Shown: positions 22,455-31,476, numbered from the stretch's first letter. The stretch is 46,245 bases of DNA from UMGS946 sp048421225 (GCA_048421225.1 DBFNRV010000089.1:1-46245), one strand, 5' to 3'. The notes: generated from the sequence alone by a model not told the origin. Numbers and translations are program-made.

Positions 22455-22571
22455 AATGTAGGCCCTTTATTTTCTCAACCACATATGTTAGTATCATTCT
22501 GATGCGAAATTATCGCTGTTTATTTTTAAATATGCCCTTTGGTGGGGGCGATATATCGAGGAGGTAAGGTA

Positions 22572-23060
22572 ATGGCCAACGAGAACAGCACTCGGAAGGA
22601 ACAGTTTAAAGAGCTAGACAGAATCATCGAGCAGTGGAAGGATGAGCCTGGCGGCCTGTTGCCCATTATGCAGGGCGCGCAGGAGATAATCGGCTGCGTC
22701 GATGAGGAGGTGCAGAACTACATCTCCGAGAAGACGGGCGAACCAGTTTCTACAATATATGGTGTGGCCACGTTTTATTCACTCTTTACCCTTGAGCCCA
22801 GCGGAAAATATACTATCGGCATGTGCCTTGGCACAGCCTGCTATGTAAGAGGAGCGCAGCTTATAATTGACGAGCTTGAAAAGCAGCTTGGCATCAAGGT
22901 CGGCCGTACCACCGAGGATGGCATGTTTACGCTTAACGCCACGCGCTGTATAGGCTGTTGCGGTCTGGCGCCGGCAATGATGATAAATGACGACGTCTAC
23001 GGCAGGCTGGTGCCCGGAGATGTAAAGGACATCATCGAGAAGCACCGCCAGATGGGGTAA
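22572..23060 (+). CDS. NuoE-like [2Fe-2S] subunit of an NAD(P)-linked bifurcating complex (HydC/HndA type)
   Basis: 162 residues from ATG 22572, directly after GAGGAGGTAAGG; an in-frame upstream start adds 11 residues without support. The helical N-terminal part (GLLPIMQGAQEIIGCVDEEV) is followed by a thioredoxin-like domain that binds one [2Fe-2S] cluster through C-x4-C in CLGTAC and C-x3-C in CIGCC. Such subunits pass electrons between NuoF-type flavoproteins and a catalytic partner in [FeFe]-hydrogenases, formate dehydrogenases or related complexes. It is the first gene of a four-gene operon. The gene is well preserved, so the complex should be functional. Confidence 0.92.
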   Translation: MANENSTRKEQFKELDRIIEQWKDEPGGLLPIMQGAQEIIGCVDEEVQNYISEKTGEPVSTIYGVATFYSLFTLEPSGKYTIGMCLGTACYVRGAQLIIDELEKQLGIKVGRTTEDGMFTLNATRCIGCCGLAPAMMINDDVYGRLVPGDVKDIIEKHRQMG

Positions 23061-23064
23061 AACC

Positions 23065-23622
23065 ATGCTGATGAAGGAAATTGCCCTTCATATAATGGAC
23101 ATCGCCCAGAATTCCATAAGCGCCGGAGCAACCCTTATAGAAATTGAGGTTACTGTCGACCACGATAGGGACGCTATTTTTACCTCCGTCAAGGATAATG
23201 GTTGCGGAATGGATGAGGAAACGGTCGGCAGGGTGGTAAGCCCGTTTGAGACGTCACGAACCACGCGCAAGGTTGGATTGGGGATACCGTTTTTTAAGAT
23301 GGGCGCAGAGGAGTGCGGGGGAAAATTTGAACTTAGCTCCAAGCCGGGCGAAGGGACGTATATAAGCGCTTCTTATGCCATATCAAATATAGACCGTCCG
23401 CCCCTTGGGGACATGGCGGAAACGATGCTTGCGCTGGCCGCCTGCAACGAGGGGGTTAACTTTGTATACAGGTATACGGTGGATGAAAAGGAATTTAGCT
23501 TTGACACAAGGGAAATACGCTGTATACTCGGCGAGGGAATACCGCTGAATCTCCCCGATGTAATGGCATGGATGCGTGAATATCTGGATCAGGGCATTGA
23601 AGAATTAAACGGAGGTATATAA
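23065..23622 (+). CDS. histidine-kinase-like ATPase domain protein of the bifurcating operon
   Basis: 185 residues. The GHKL ATP-binding fold is clear: N-box DIAQNSISAGATLIEIEV, G1 box VKDNGCGMDEE, and G2-like VGLGIPFFKMGAEECGGKFE. No dimerisation/phosphoacceptor region exists, so it is not a complete sensor kinase. Genes of this kind often sit between nuoE and the ferredoxin-like gene of hydrogenase operons in Firmicutes; their role is unknown, perhaps assembly or regulation of the complex. It starts 4 bp after the NuoE-like stop, and a second in-frame ATG lies two codons later. It is followed after 3 bp by the next gene. Confidence 0.85.
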   Translation: MLMKEIALHIMDIAQNSISAGATLIEIEVTVDHDRDAIFTSVKDNGCGMDEETVGRVVSPFETSRTTRKVGLGIPFFKMGAEECGGKFELSSKPGEGTYISASYAISNIDRPPLGDMAETMLALAACNEGVNFVYRYTVDEKEFSFDTREIRCILGEGIPLNLPDVMAWMREYLDQGIEELNGGI

Positions 23623-23625
23623 ATA

Positions 23626-24003
23626 ATGAAATCATTACAGGAACTTGAAGCTATTCGCAAGAAGACGCTTGAAAACATCAATCTGCGTAAGGACCATAAC
23701 GGCACCAGGGTTGTAGTAGGCATGGCGACATGCGGCATTGCTGCGGGAGCGCGGCCGGTGCTTGCGGCATTCATGGACGAGGTAGCAAAGCGCTCGCTAA
23801 ACAATGTGGTTGTCGCCCAGACCGGCTGCATAGGCGTTTGCAGGCTTGAGCCAATAGTTGAGGTATATAAGCCTGGAGAAGAAAAGGTCACCTATGTTAA
23901 AGTCAATCCTGATATGGTTCCGCGTATAGTTACCGAACATATAGTCAACGGCAGGGCGGTTGATGAATATACGATCGGCTATTACGAATCAAACCATAAA
24001 TAA
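23626..24003 (+). CDS. thioredoxin-like [2Fe-2S] ferredoxin (HndB type)
   Basis: 125 residues. The fold and cluster ligands are those of the small [2Fe-2S] ferredoxins of bifurcating hydrogenase operons: a first Cys in VGMATCGIAAGARPV and a pair in QTGCIGVCRLEPIVEV, spaced as in the N-terminal domain of the next gene. Only three of the usual four Cys are obvious. It probably relays electrons or is a structural subunit of the complex formed with the NuoE- and NuoF-like proteins. GGAGG lies 11 bp upstream. The gene lies between the ATPase gene (3 bp) and the NuoF-like gene (19 bp). Confidence 0.87.
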   Translation: MKSLQELEAIRKKTLENINLRKDHNGTRVVVGMATCGIAAGARPVLAAFMDEVAKRSLNNVVVAQTGCIGVCRLEPIVEVYKPGEEKVTYVKVNPDMVPRIVTEHIVNGRAVDEYTIGYYESNHK

Positions 24004-24022
24004 GCTGTAGGAGGTTCTTATA

Positions 24023-25819
24023 ATGGATTTTTACCGTTCACAAGTATTGGTATGTACGGGCACCGGCTGTACTTCCTCCGGCTCACCGAACATAATAAAG
24101 AAATTTGAAGAGGAAATAGCCAAGGCTGGCCTTGAAAAAGAGGTTAAGGTAGTACATACGGGATGTTTTGGCCTGTGCGAAACAGGGCCGGTAGTTATCA
24201 TCTATCCGGAGGGAGCGTTTTACAGCCATATCAAGGTTGGCGACGTGGAGCGCATAGTAGCGGAGCATCTGCTCAAAGGCCGTATTGTTACCGACCTACT
24301 CTACAAAGAGAGCGTCACAGAGGAAAAAGAAATCCGTTCGCTGGACGAGGTTGATTTTTATAAAAAGCAAAGGCGTGTTGCGCTGCGCAACTGCGGCGTA
24401 ATCGACCCCGAGAATATTGATGAATATATAGCGTTTGACGGCTATGCGGCGCTGGCAAAGTGCCTGACCGAGTTGTCACGTGATGAAGTCGTTGACATCA
24501 TAAAGAAGTCGGGGCTTCGCGGACGTGGAGGCGGAGGCTTCCCGACGGGATTGAAGTGGCAGCTTGCCAAGCAGCCTGAAAGCGATGTGAAATACGTCTG
24601 CTGCAACGCTGACGAGGGCGACCCGGGCGCGTTTATGGACCGCTCCGTACTTGAGGGCGACCCGCACAGCGTGCTCGAGGCGATGGCCATAGCGGGATAC
24701 GCTATCGGCGCCCAGCAGGGTTATATATATGTAAGGGCCGAGTATCCAATAGCCGTTAAACGTCTGCGCATAGCAATAAAGCAGGCCCGCGAAAACGGCG
24801 TGCTCGGCGACAACATATTCGGAACCGACTTCTGCTTCGACATAGACCTGAGGCTTGGTTCAGGCGCGTTCGTATGCGGAGAGGAAACCGCGCTTTTGGC
24901 TTCAATAGAAGGTCAGCGTGGCGAACCGCGTCCGCGTCCTCCGTTCCCCGCTGTAAAGGGCCTGTTTGGAAAGCCCACGCTTTTAAATAACGTTGAGACG
25001 TATGCAAACGTATGCCAGATAATACTTAAGGGGCCTGAATGGTTTGCGTCCATGGGAACCGAGAAGAGCAAGGGCACAAAAGTTTTCGCTTTAGGCGGAA
25101 AGATCAACAACACCGGACTGGTTGAAATCCCGATGGGGACAACGCTTCGTGAGGTGATTTACGATATCGGGGGCGGTATTCCAAATGGAAAGAAGTTCAA
25201 AGCCGCGCAGACGGGCGGACCTTCAGGCGGATGTATTCCGGCTGAGCACTTGGATATCCCGATCGACTATGACAACCTTATCTCAATAGGCTCAATGATG
25301 GGATCCGGCGGAATGATCGTCATGGACGAGGACAACTGCATGGTAAACATCGCAAAGTTCTTCCTTGAGTTCACGGTCGACGAATCCTGCGGCAAATGCC
25401 CTCCGTGCAGAATCGGCACCCGCAGAATGCTTGAAATACTTAACAAGATAACCTCCGGCAAGGGCGAGCCTGAGGATCTCGACCGCTTGGAAAAGCTTGC
25501 GATAAACATCAAAAACTCGGCTCTCTGCGGATTGGGGCAGACTGCGCCTAACCCTGTGTTGAGCACCTTGCGCTATTTCCGCGACGAGTATGAGGCTCAT
25601 ATATTTGAAAAGCGCTGTCCGGCGGGCCAGTGCAAGGCGCTGCTTAACTATTCGATTGATCCGGACAAGTGCAGGGGCTGCTCACTGTGCGCAAAGGTAT
25701 GTCCTGTCGGGGCTATCACAGGAGAGATTAAGAAGCCGTTTGTGATAGATACTTCAAAGTGCATTAAGTGCGGCGCATGTATGGAAAAATGTAAGTTTGG
25801 CGCTATCAGCAAAAAATAA
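24023..25819 (+). CDS. NuoF-like flavoprotein subunit (HydB/HndC type)
   Basis: 598 residues with four parts. Residues 1-95 are a thioredoxin-like [2Fe-2S] domain (VCTGTGC, HTGCFGLCETGP). About 115-340 is the FMN/NAD(H) core (GLRGRGGGGFPTGLKW, CNADEGDPGAFMDR, GSGAFVCGEETALL). About 345-440 is an SLBB region, then the [4Fe-4S] motif ESCGKCPPCRIGTRRM. The C-terminus has two ferredoxin clusters (CRGCSLCAKVCP, CIKCGACMEKC). This is the NAD(P)H-oxidising, electron-bifurcating subunit of complexes such as HydABC. It ends the operon; no hydrogenase catalytic gene follows. The protein is full length with all ligands, so the partner must lie elsewhere. Confidence 0.95.
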   Translation: MDFYRSQVLVCTGTGCTSSGSPNIIKKFEEEIAKAGLEKEVKVVHTGCFGLCETGPVVIIYPEGAFYSHIKVGDVERIVAEHLLKGRIVTDLLYKESVTEEKEIRSLDEVDFYKKQRRVALRNCGVIDPENIDEYIAFDGYAALAKCLTELSRDEVVDIIKKSGLRGRGGGGFPTGLKWQLAKQPESDVKYVCCNADEGDPGAFMDRSVLEGDPHSVLEAMAIAGYAIGAQQGYIYVRAEYPIAVKRLRIAIKQARENGVLGDNIFGTDFCFDIDLRLGSGAFVCGEETALLASIEGQRGEPRPRPPFPAVKGLFGKPTLLNNVETYANVCQIILKGPEWFASMGTEKSKGTKVFALGGKINNTGLVEIPMGTTLREVIYDIGGGIPNGKKFKAAQTGGPSGGCIPAEHLDIPIDYDNLISIGSMMGSGGMIVMDEDNCMVNIAKFFLEFTVDESCGKCPPCRIGTRRMLEILNKITSGKGEPEDLDRLEKLAINIKNSALCGLGQTAPNPVLSTLRYFRDEYEAHIFEKRCPAGQCKALLNYSIDPDKCRGCSLCAKVCPVGAITGEIKKPFVIDTSKCIKCGACMEKCKFGAISKK

Positions 25820-25843
25820 CGATTGAGTTTAACAGCTTGGCCT

Positions 25844-25875
25844 AAAGCAGTATCCAGTTAAGGATACTGCTTTTT
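25844..25875 (+). terminator. strong terminator closing the NuoE/NuoF operon
   Basis: AAAGCAGTATCC, AGTTAA, GGATACTGCTTT runs into TTTTT. A 12-bp perfect stem plus U-tract 25 bp after the NuoF-like stop shows that the operon really ends here. Confidence 0.9.
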
Positions 25876-25890
25876 GATTTGCGGCTTAAT

Positions 25891-25920
25891 TTGATAGAAG
25901 GCAATAATAAGTGTTATAAT
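25891..25920 (+). promoter_or_regulatory. SigA promoter of the 25953 lipoprotein gene
   Basis: TTGATA (25891-25896), an 18-bp spacer, TATAAT (25915-25920), 33 bp before the ATG. Confidence 0.65.
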
Positions 25921-25952
25921 TACGTACTGCATATATAAAAGAGGGTTTTGAG

Positions 25953-26483
25953 ATGAAAAGACTTTTGTCCTCATTAATTTTGGTTGTGGTATGTATATCG
26001 CTTATACCGGCATGTGGAAAGGGCGTTAACGAACCGGCCAATATTGAGCTTACCTATTCGGACGGCGCAATACGATATATAGTGGCAAAAAACAGGTGGA
26101 ATGGGTCCATATACGACCGCGAGGATACGTTTAAGCTCTTTATTGACGGCGGTTACGGCATTATAGATACCATGGCCGGTGGCGAGATATATATTTGTTT
26201 CCCATCGACGGTCCCTGACAAGGTAAAAATAGAATACTATTTACTAGGAGATAACGAAATGGTGAGTAACCCCAGCTCCGGGCCAAGGGAGATAGAAATT
26301 CATTTTAAGCTTAAAAGGGCCTATTTCGTTATCCCATCAAAAAGCCAGAGTGGAGATTCAGATATGAGCGGCGGGTTGGGAATGGTGGGATTTCGCATTA
26401 CATGTTCATGGGGCGTAAATGAATGCGAATACGCCTTTATAACCAATGTAACGGGCGAGGCGCCGCTATCGACGGACGGGTAA
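25953..26483 (+). CDS. small lipoprotein, unknown function
   Basis: 176 residues. A signal peptide (MKRLLSSLILVVVCISLIPA) is followed by the lipobox Cys of IPAC at residue 21. The mature part is beta-rich (NIELTYSDGAIRYIVAK, KVKIEYYLLGD, EIEIHFKLKRAYFV) and has no motif I recognise. GAGGG precedes the ATG, and a SigA promoter sits just upstream, after the hnd-type operon's terminator, so it is an independent unit. The 26484-27067 region downstream holds no convincing gene. Confidence 0.75.
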   Translation: MKRLLSSLILVVVCISLIPACGKGVNEPANIELTYSDGAIRYIVAKNRWNGSIYDREDTFKLFIDGGYGIIDTMAGGEIYICFPSTVPDKVKIEYYLLGDNEMVSNPSSGPREIEIHFKLKRAYFVIPSKSQSGDSDMSGGLGMVGFRITCSWGVNECEYAFITNVTGEAPLSTDG

Positions 26484-27097
26484 GCGGATATAAAAGGATT
26501 GGACCAAATATGTGATTAATAATCTATCCCTATGGAGCGTGTCAAAAGGCTTTTATGATTCCGTTATTTTTATGTCGAGGCCGGCATGATAGAATATCTC
26601 CCTGAACATCTTATTATTTACGCTGGATTGCATGACGCCCAGTTGATACTTTCAGAAATCAAAAGCGTCAGGTTTAAATTTTTGTATATATGCTAGGGCA
26701 TCTCTTTAATATTTATACTAACAAAAACTCCATATATGTGTTTTATCAAATAAATAATATATAAGCAAAGCGGACCGTAACCCCTTTTCTGCCGGTCAGT
26801 CTCACATGTTTTTATACCTATGTAAGCCTACTTATCGCTACTAACAAAAAATGCATTTCACCAATAGAATTTCAGTGAATTAATATTGTAAACCAAATGT
26901 TGCCGCCCGACCGTTATGCACAGCGCTATTGCTCCATCCATAGAAATTGAAATGGCATTGGGAGACCTAGCGTAAACCATAATCGCTATTGTTCCACCAT
27001 TTACGGAGCATTTCAGCGTAGTATCCGCCGCGGTACGAATCAAAACTTTACCGCACTTCTGTTTTCATTATATAAGTTCCTAAAAAGGCGGCAAAGG
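26484..27097. other. 614-bp gap with one decayed or doubtful small frame
   Basis: Mostly AT-rich sequence without promoter pairs or hairpins. On the minus strand an ATG at 27068 with AGGAA 8 bp upstream opens MKTEVR and stops at once. One base out of phase, 27061-26858 continues for over 60 residues (TLKCSVNGGTIAIMVYARSP, NAISISMDGAIALCITVG). This could be a frameshifted small gene or coincidence. Confidence 0.3.
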
Positions 27098-27120
27098 ATA
27101 AAGGCCGGCATAAACCGGCC
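27098..27120 (-). terminator. terminator of the fumarase/purA/purB operon
   Basis: On the minus strand GGCCGG, TTTATG, CCGGCC is followed by TTTATCCTTT, 22 bp past the purB stop. Confidence 0.7.
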
Positions 27121-27141
27121 AAATGCGTTTGATAGTTAACG

Positions 27142-28572
27142 CTAAACATTAATTGAGTCTTCACCCAGATCAAGCATCCCATCCGATGGGCATACCCTGC
27201 TGCAATCCTTAAGAAACATCTCCACCTGTTCAGAACAGCGGCCTATAAAAGCTTTAGGCTCAAGCGTGACCTCTATCTCCTCCCGCGTAAGGTTGAACTC
27301 ATCATCATTAGCGAGCCTGTCCAGCAGATCGCAGGGTTCGCCTTCCTTCATACGGGCCGCAGCCTCCATCGAGTTGCGCCGTATCACCTCATGCAGGGCC
27401 TGCCTGTCCCCGCCCTTCTTGACAGCGCTCATCAATAGGTTTTCAGTAGCGATAAACGGGAGATATTCATTTACCGCTCTTTCAATAACCTTTGTATTTA
27501 CGACAAGTCCGGTGGTAACGTTTCTCATAAGCCGCAAAACGGCGTCCGTAGCAAGAAAACCCTCCGGAAGGGCTATCCTTCTGTTTGCGGAGTCGTCAAG
27601 CGTTCTCTCAAACCATTGGGTCGACGCGGTCATCGGCGCGTTCACGGCATTTGACATAACGTATCGGGCAAGCGAGCAAATGCGTTCACAGCGCATAGGG
27701 TTGCGTTTATACGCCATAGCCGACGAACCAACCTGATCCGGCTCAAAGGGCTCCTCAATCTGCCTGAGATGCTGCAATAGCCGCATGTCGTTGGCAAAGC
27801 GGTACGCGCTCTGGGCTATAGAGCTTAAAACGTTTAAAATCCTGCTATCAAACTTGCGCGGATAGGTCTGGCCGGAAACGCCGAATATACGGTCAAATCC
27901 AAACTCAGCCGCTATCTGGCGGTTGAGTTCATCCACTTTAGCCCCGTCGCCCTCAAACAGGCTTAAGAAGCTTGCCTCAGTTCCGGTTGTTCCGCGGCAT
28001 CCGAGAAATCTGAAGCTTTCCATTACGGCATCTAGCTCCTCTACGTCAAGAACAAGGTCCTGTATCCATAGACAGGCGCGCTTTCCAACCGTAACGAGCT
28101 GCGCTGGCTGGAAATGTGTATATCCAAGGGTGGGCATGCTCTTATACATGTTGGCAAACTCGGATAGGCGCGCGATAACCGCCACAAGTTCCCGCCGGAT
28201 ATGCAAAAGCGCGTCGCGGTAGATTATAAGATCCGCGTTGTCCGTTACATAGCAGCTGGTGGCCCCAAGGTGGATTATTCCCCTTGCCTTTTCACACTCA
28301 AGCCCATAAGCATATATGTGGGCCATTACGTCATGTCGTATTTCCTTTTCCTTCTTTGCTACAGCGTCATAATCTATTATATCGTTAACGTGCTTTTCAA
28401 GCTCCGCGACCTGCTCGGCGGTAACCGGCAATCCCAGCTGATGTTCCGCGCGTGCCAGCGCTGTCCAAAGCCTCCTCCATGTGCGATATCTCGTATCGGG
28501 AGAAAAAAGGTTGAGCATGTACTCTGATGAGTAGCGGGAACAGAGGGGGCTTTCATACATTTCCTTCTTCAT
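27142..28572 (-). CDS. purB: adenylosuccinate lyase
   Basis: A 476-residue cytosolic homotetramer of the fumarase/aspartase superfamily. It splits SAICAR to AICAR and adenylosuccinate to AMP, releasing fumarate each time. The superfamily signature is SSAMAYKRNPMRCERI (about residue 285), with HLGATSCYVTDNADL and THFQPAQLVTVGKR earlier; the long form with AYKRNP is the ASL type also found in eukaryotes. ATG 28572 is preferred over TTG 28578 because AAGGAG lies 8 bp before the ATG. It is the last gene after purA (35-bp gap), followed by a terminator. It serves both arms of purine synthesis encoded in this window. Confidence 0.95.
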   Translation of the reverse strand: MKKEMYESPLCSRYSSEYMLNLFSPDTRYRTWRRLWTALARAEHQLGLPVTAEQVAELEKHVNDIIDYDAVAKKEKEIRHDVMAHIYAYGLECEKARGIIHLGATSCYVTDNADLIIYRDALLHIRRELVAVIARLSEFANMYKSMPTLGYTHFQPAQLVTVGKRACLWIQDLVLDVEELDAVMESFRFLGCRGTTGTEASFLSLFEGDGAKVDELNRQIAAEFGFDRIFGVSGQTYPRKFDSRILNVLSSIAQSAYRFANDMRLLQHLRQIEEPFEPDQVGSSAMAYKRNPMRCERICSLARYVMSNAVNAPMTASTQWFERTLDDSANRRIALPEGFLATDAVLRLMRNVTTGLVVNTKVIERAVNEYLPFIATENLLMSAVKKGGDRQALHEVIRRNSMEAAARMKEGEPCDLLDRLANDDEFNLTREEIEVTLEPKAFIGRCSEQVEMFLKDCSRVCPSDGMLDLGEDSINV

Positions 28573-28607
28573 TGACAATTCTCCTTATTGTAAAGTTGAA
28601 GCGACTA

Positions 28608-29882
28608 TCAGCGTACTATTATTTCATCGCGCTCAGGGCCAACGGAAACATAGGAAACCGGCTTTCCTATGCCGCTTTCTACGTAGAGCACATAATCGCG
28701 CGCCGCCTTCGGGAGATCCTCAAAACGGCGGATTCCGCTTATGTCTTCGCCCCAGCCGGGAAGCGTAGTAAATATAGGCTTGCAGTCATTGAGCAGCATG
28801 GGGAACGGAAAATCGGATATTCTGTTTCCGTTAAGCTCATATTCGGTGCAGACCGGTATATCCTTCATATACGAAATGACGTCCAGTTTAGTCAGCGCTA
28901 TTTCCGTGGCTGCCTGCATCTGCGCGCCATACCGTGTCGCCACCATGTCAAGCGGTCCAACCCTGCGCGGCCTGCCCGTTGCCGCCCCGTATTCAAAGCC
29001 GTACCGGCGCAGCTCGTCAGCTTCATCTCCGAGCCATTCCGCAACGAACGGCCCTTCGCCGACGCATGTGGAATACGCCTTAACCACTCCTACAACGCGC
29101 TCAATGTTAACGCCAGGCATCCCTGCGCCGATAGGGGCGTAAGCCGCTATCGGCGATGAGGATGAGGTATACGGGTAAATGCCAAAGTCTATATCACGCA
29201 GCGCGCCAAGCTGGGACTCAAACATTATGTTCCTTCCCTCAGCGTGTTCTCTGCGAAGAAATGCTCCAGTATCGCATATATGGCCGCCTATTTTTTCACA
29301 CATGGTATTCAGCCAATCCATCATTGAAGCGAGTGAGTATGGCTTTTCGCCGTATACCCCTTCTATCATTAGGTTCTTCCAGTCCAATATACCCTTTAAT
29401 CGGGATTGGAGCTTTTCAGGCATGAGAAGTTCGCCCATAAGTATGGCCTTCTTTTGATATTTATCTCCATACGATGGGGCTATCCCACGCTTTGTAGAGC
29501 CAAACTTCGCATCGCCAAGGCGCCCTTCCTCAAGCGAGTCAAGCTCCTTATGAAAGGGGAATACCACCACAGCGCGATCGCTGATCATTAGGTTTTCGGG
29601 GCTTATCTCGATTCCGGCCTTTCGCAGGCCCTCTATTTCGCCTACGAGGTGTTCGGGATCTATTACCATTCCGTTTCCAAGAACATTAACAACGCCACTT
29701 CTGAAAATTCCCGAAGGTATTAGGTTTAGGGCAAACTTCCCATGCTCGTTTACTATTGTGTGTCCCGCGTTGCTTCCTCCCTGATAGCGTACTACTATAT
29801 CATAGCCATCGGCGATCAGGTCCACCATTCTGCCTTTCCCCTCATCGCCCCAATTTACTCCGGTTATTGCACAAGTTGCCAT
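28608..29882 (-). CDS. purA: adenylosuccinate synthetase
   Basis: A 424-residue GTP-dependent ligase that joins Asp to IMP, the first step from IMP to AMP. The family signature WGDEGKGRMVDLIA lies at residues 11-24, followed by VRYQGGSNAGHTI with the catalytic His. Further landmarks are FGSTKRGIAPSYGDK and GRPRRVGPLDMVATRYG near the C-terminal third. Length and motifs are normal. GGAG precedes the ATG. The gene lies between the fumarase genes (96 bp upstream) and purB (35 bp downstream), all on the minus strand, likely one transcript because no terminator is visible between them. Confidence 0.96.
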   Translation of the reverse strand: MATCAITGVNWGDEGKGRMVDLIADGYDIVVRYQGGSNAGHTIVNEHGKFALNLIPSGIFRSGVVNVLGNGMVIDPEHLVGEIEGLRKAGIEISPENLMISDRAVVVFPFHKELDSLEEGRLGDAKFGSTKRGIAPSYGDKYQKKAILMGELLMPEKLQSRLKGILDWKNLMIEGVYGEKPYSLASMMDWLNTMCEKIGGHICDTGAFLRREHAEGRNIMFESQLGALRDIDFGIYPYTSSSSPIAAYAPIGAGMPGVNIERVVGVVKAYSTCVGEGPFVAEWLGDEADELRRYGFEYGAATGRPRRVGPLDMVATRYGAQMQAATEIALTKLDVISYMKDIPVCTEYELNGNRISDFPFPMLLNDCKPIFTTLPGWGEDISGIRRFEDLPKAARDYVLYVESGIGKPVSYVSVGPERDEIIVR

Positions 29883-29978
29883 CTCTAATTTGCTCCTTTA
29901 ATTTATTTAACAAGGTCAATTAACGTATTTACTGCTATTTACTGCGCTTAATGGCCCGCTGGCGGTCTGGGCCGTCTG

Positions 29979-30518
29979 CTAACCACGGCTTATATTATAC
30001 AGGTCGCCGCCGTAATAGTCTATTGCCACTATTGCCGGCATATCCTCTATTCTCATCAGCGTTACGGCCTCTGTTCCAAGCTCGGGAAACGCTATAACCT
30101 CAGCGCTTTTTATACAGCTTGCAATCAGAAGCCCGGCTCCTCCGGTAGCTGCGAAATAAACGGCCTTTCCCTTCATAGCCCGCTTGACCTCACTGGAGCG
30201 GGGTCCCTTTCCTATCATAGCCGTAAGCCCATGGTCAATAAGTACCGGCGTATATGGGTCCATCCGTCCTGAGGTAGTAGGGCCGCAGGGACCGATAATT
30301 TCGCCGGGTGCCGCCGGACAGGGGCCGGCATAGTATATGCATACGGGTATTTCTAAGGGAAGCCTATCTCCAGACTTCAATAGCTCCATAAATTTTGCAT
30401 GGGCAGCGTCGCGCGCTGAATATATATAACCAGAGAGATAAACGGATTCTCCACAACGCAGCGACCGCATTTCCACGCTGCCGGTTTTTAAAGGAAGCGT
30501 TACGCTTCTGTTTAGCAT
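29979..30518 (-). CDS. class I fumarate hydratase beta subunit (C-terminal domain)
   Basis: A 179-residue beta subunit of the oxygen-sensitive, [4Fe-4S] class I fumarase / tartrate dehydratase family. It corresponds to the C-terminal domain of single-chain FumA: SLRCGESVYLSGYIYSARDA at the start, then YYAGPCPAAPGEIIGPCGPT with TSGRMD, IGKGPRSSEV and FAATGGAGLLIASCI. It forms the active enzyme with the alpha subunit, whose stop directly precedes its ATG (TAGATG). Fumarate to malate is the most likely reaction; tartrate dehydratase cannot be excluded from sequence. The neighbouring purA/purB genes, which yield fumarate, favour fumarase. Confidence 0.9.
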   Translation of the reverse strand: MLNRSVTLPLKTGSVEMRSLRCGESVYLSGYIYSARDAAHAKFMELLKSGDRLPLEIPVCIYYAGPCPAAPGEIIGPCGPTTSGRMDPYTPVLIDHGLTAMIGKGPRSSEVKRAMKGKAVYFAATGGAGLLIASCIKSAEVIAFPELGTEAVTLMRIEDMPAIVAIDYYGGDLYNISRG

Positions 30519-31358
30519 CTATAGCGTCCTTTCCGCATGTCTGCACGCATGGCATTGTAAATTTACGGCTACGGGAAGGCCCGCTATATGCGTATGCACG
30601 GCTTCGGCGTGCACGGCCAGCGCAGTCGTAGCCCCCCCTAAGCCCATGGGGCCAGCGCCTGATTTGTTTATTAACTCTAGGGCCTCCATTTCGATGCCAG
30701 CGAGCGTTTTATCAGGAGACGGCGCGCCAATAGGCCTTAGCAGCTGACGCTTGGCGAGCAGAGCGGCCGCCTCCATTGTTCCGCCTATACCTACTCCCAC
30801 TAATACTGGGGGACACGCGCTGGCCCCGGCATCCAGCACCGTTTTTACTATGGACTGAATAATGCCGCTTATCCCCTGTGACGGCTCTAACATGTAAAGC
30901 CGGCTTTTATTTTCGCTGCCAAACCCCTTGGGGGCCACGGCTATATGCAGCCTGTCCCCATCCACAAACCTGACGTGGATTACAGCCGGCGTATTATCCT
31001 GAGTATTTATGCGGGTTATTGCGTTTAAGACCGATTTTCTCAGATAACCCGATTCATACCCTCTTCTAACCCCTTCGTTAACCGCAGAATATACGTCGCC
31101 TTCAATATGTACGTCAGAACCCACATCCAGAAATACGACGGCCAAGCCCGTATCTTGGCAGCAAGGCCGCATACGCTCAGCGGCAAGTTTGTGATTTTCG
31201 ATAATTTGATTCAAAACAGCATACGCGGCGCTATCTTCCGCTTCAATGTCAAGTGCTTTTTTCAAGGCCGCCATGGCGTCAGCAGGAACGCAACAACAAG
31301 CCGTAATGCAAAGATCTGCAACGGCTTGCTCTATATCGGCGGCATGTATGTATCGCAT
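30519..31358 (-). CDS. class I fumarate hydratase alpha subunit (N-terminal domain)
   Basis: A 279-residue alpha subunit that binds the catalytic [4Fe-4S] cluster. Candidate ligands are Cys in MRPCCQDTGLAVVFLDVG (about residue 62), in ASACPPVLVGVGIGGTMEAA (about 185) and in CHACRHAERTL near the C-terminus. Lengths and order match the two-subunit fumarases of anaerobes. GGAGG lies 8 bp before the ATG. It is the first gene of the minus-strand block fumarase alpha-beta, purA, purB, transcribed away from purE. A weak TATTAT lies about 30-40 bp upstream of the ATG, sharing the 197-bp divergent region with the purE promoter. Confidence 0.92.
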   Translation of the reverse strand: MRYIHAADIEQAVADLCITACCCVPADAMAALKKALDIEAEDSAAYAVLNQIIENHKLAAERMRPCCQDTGLAVVFLDVGSDVHIEGDVYSAVNEGVRRGYESGYLRKSVLNAITRINTQDNTPAVIHVRFVDGDRLHIAVAPKGFGSENKSRLYMLEPSQGISGIIQSIVKTVLDAGASACPPVLVGVGIGGTMEAAALLAKRQLLRPIGAPSPDKTLAGIEMEALELINKSGAGPMGLGGATTALAVHAEAVHTHIAGLPVAVNLQCHACRHAERTL

Positions 31359-31476
31359 GTCATGCCCTCCTTAAATACAGCAACTATAATATCATGTTAT
31401 GGAGGTTATTTCTATAAATGGCGGAATATATTAGCTTATATTATGGTATTTGTTTATATATTGGCACTGCAGATTA

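Noticed and set aside
28527..29159. 210-codon plus-strand frame opposite purA
   Set aside because: It is a shadow of purA, which has all catalytic motifs.
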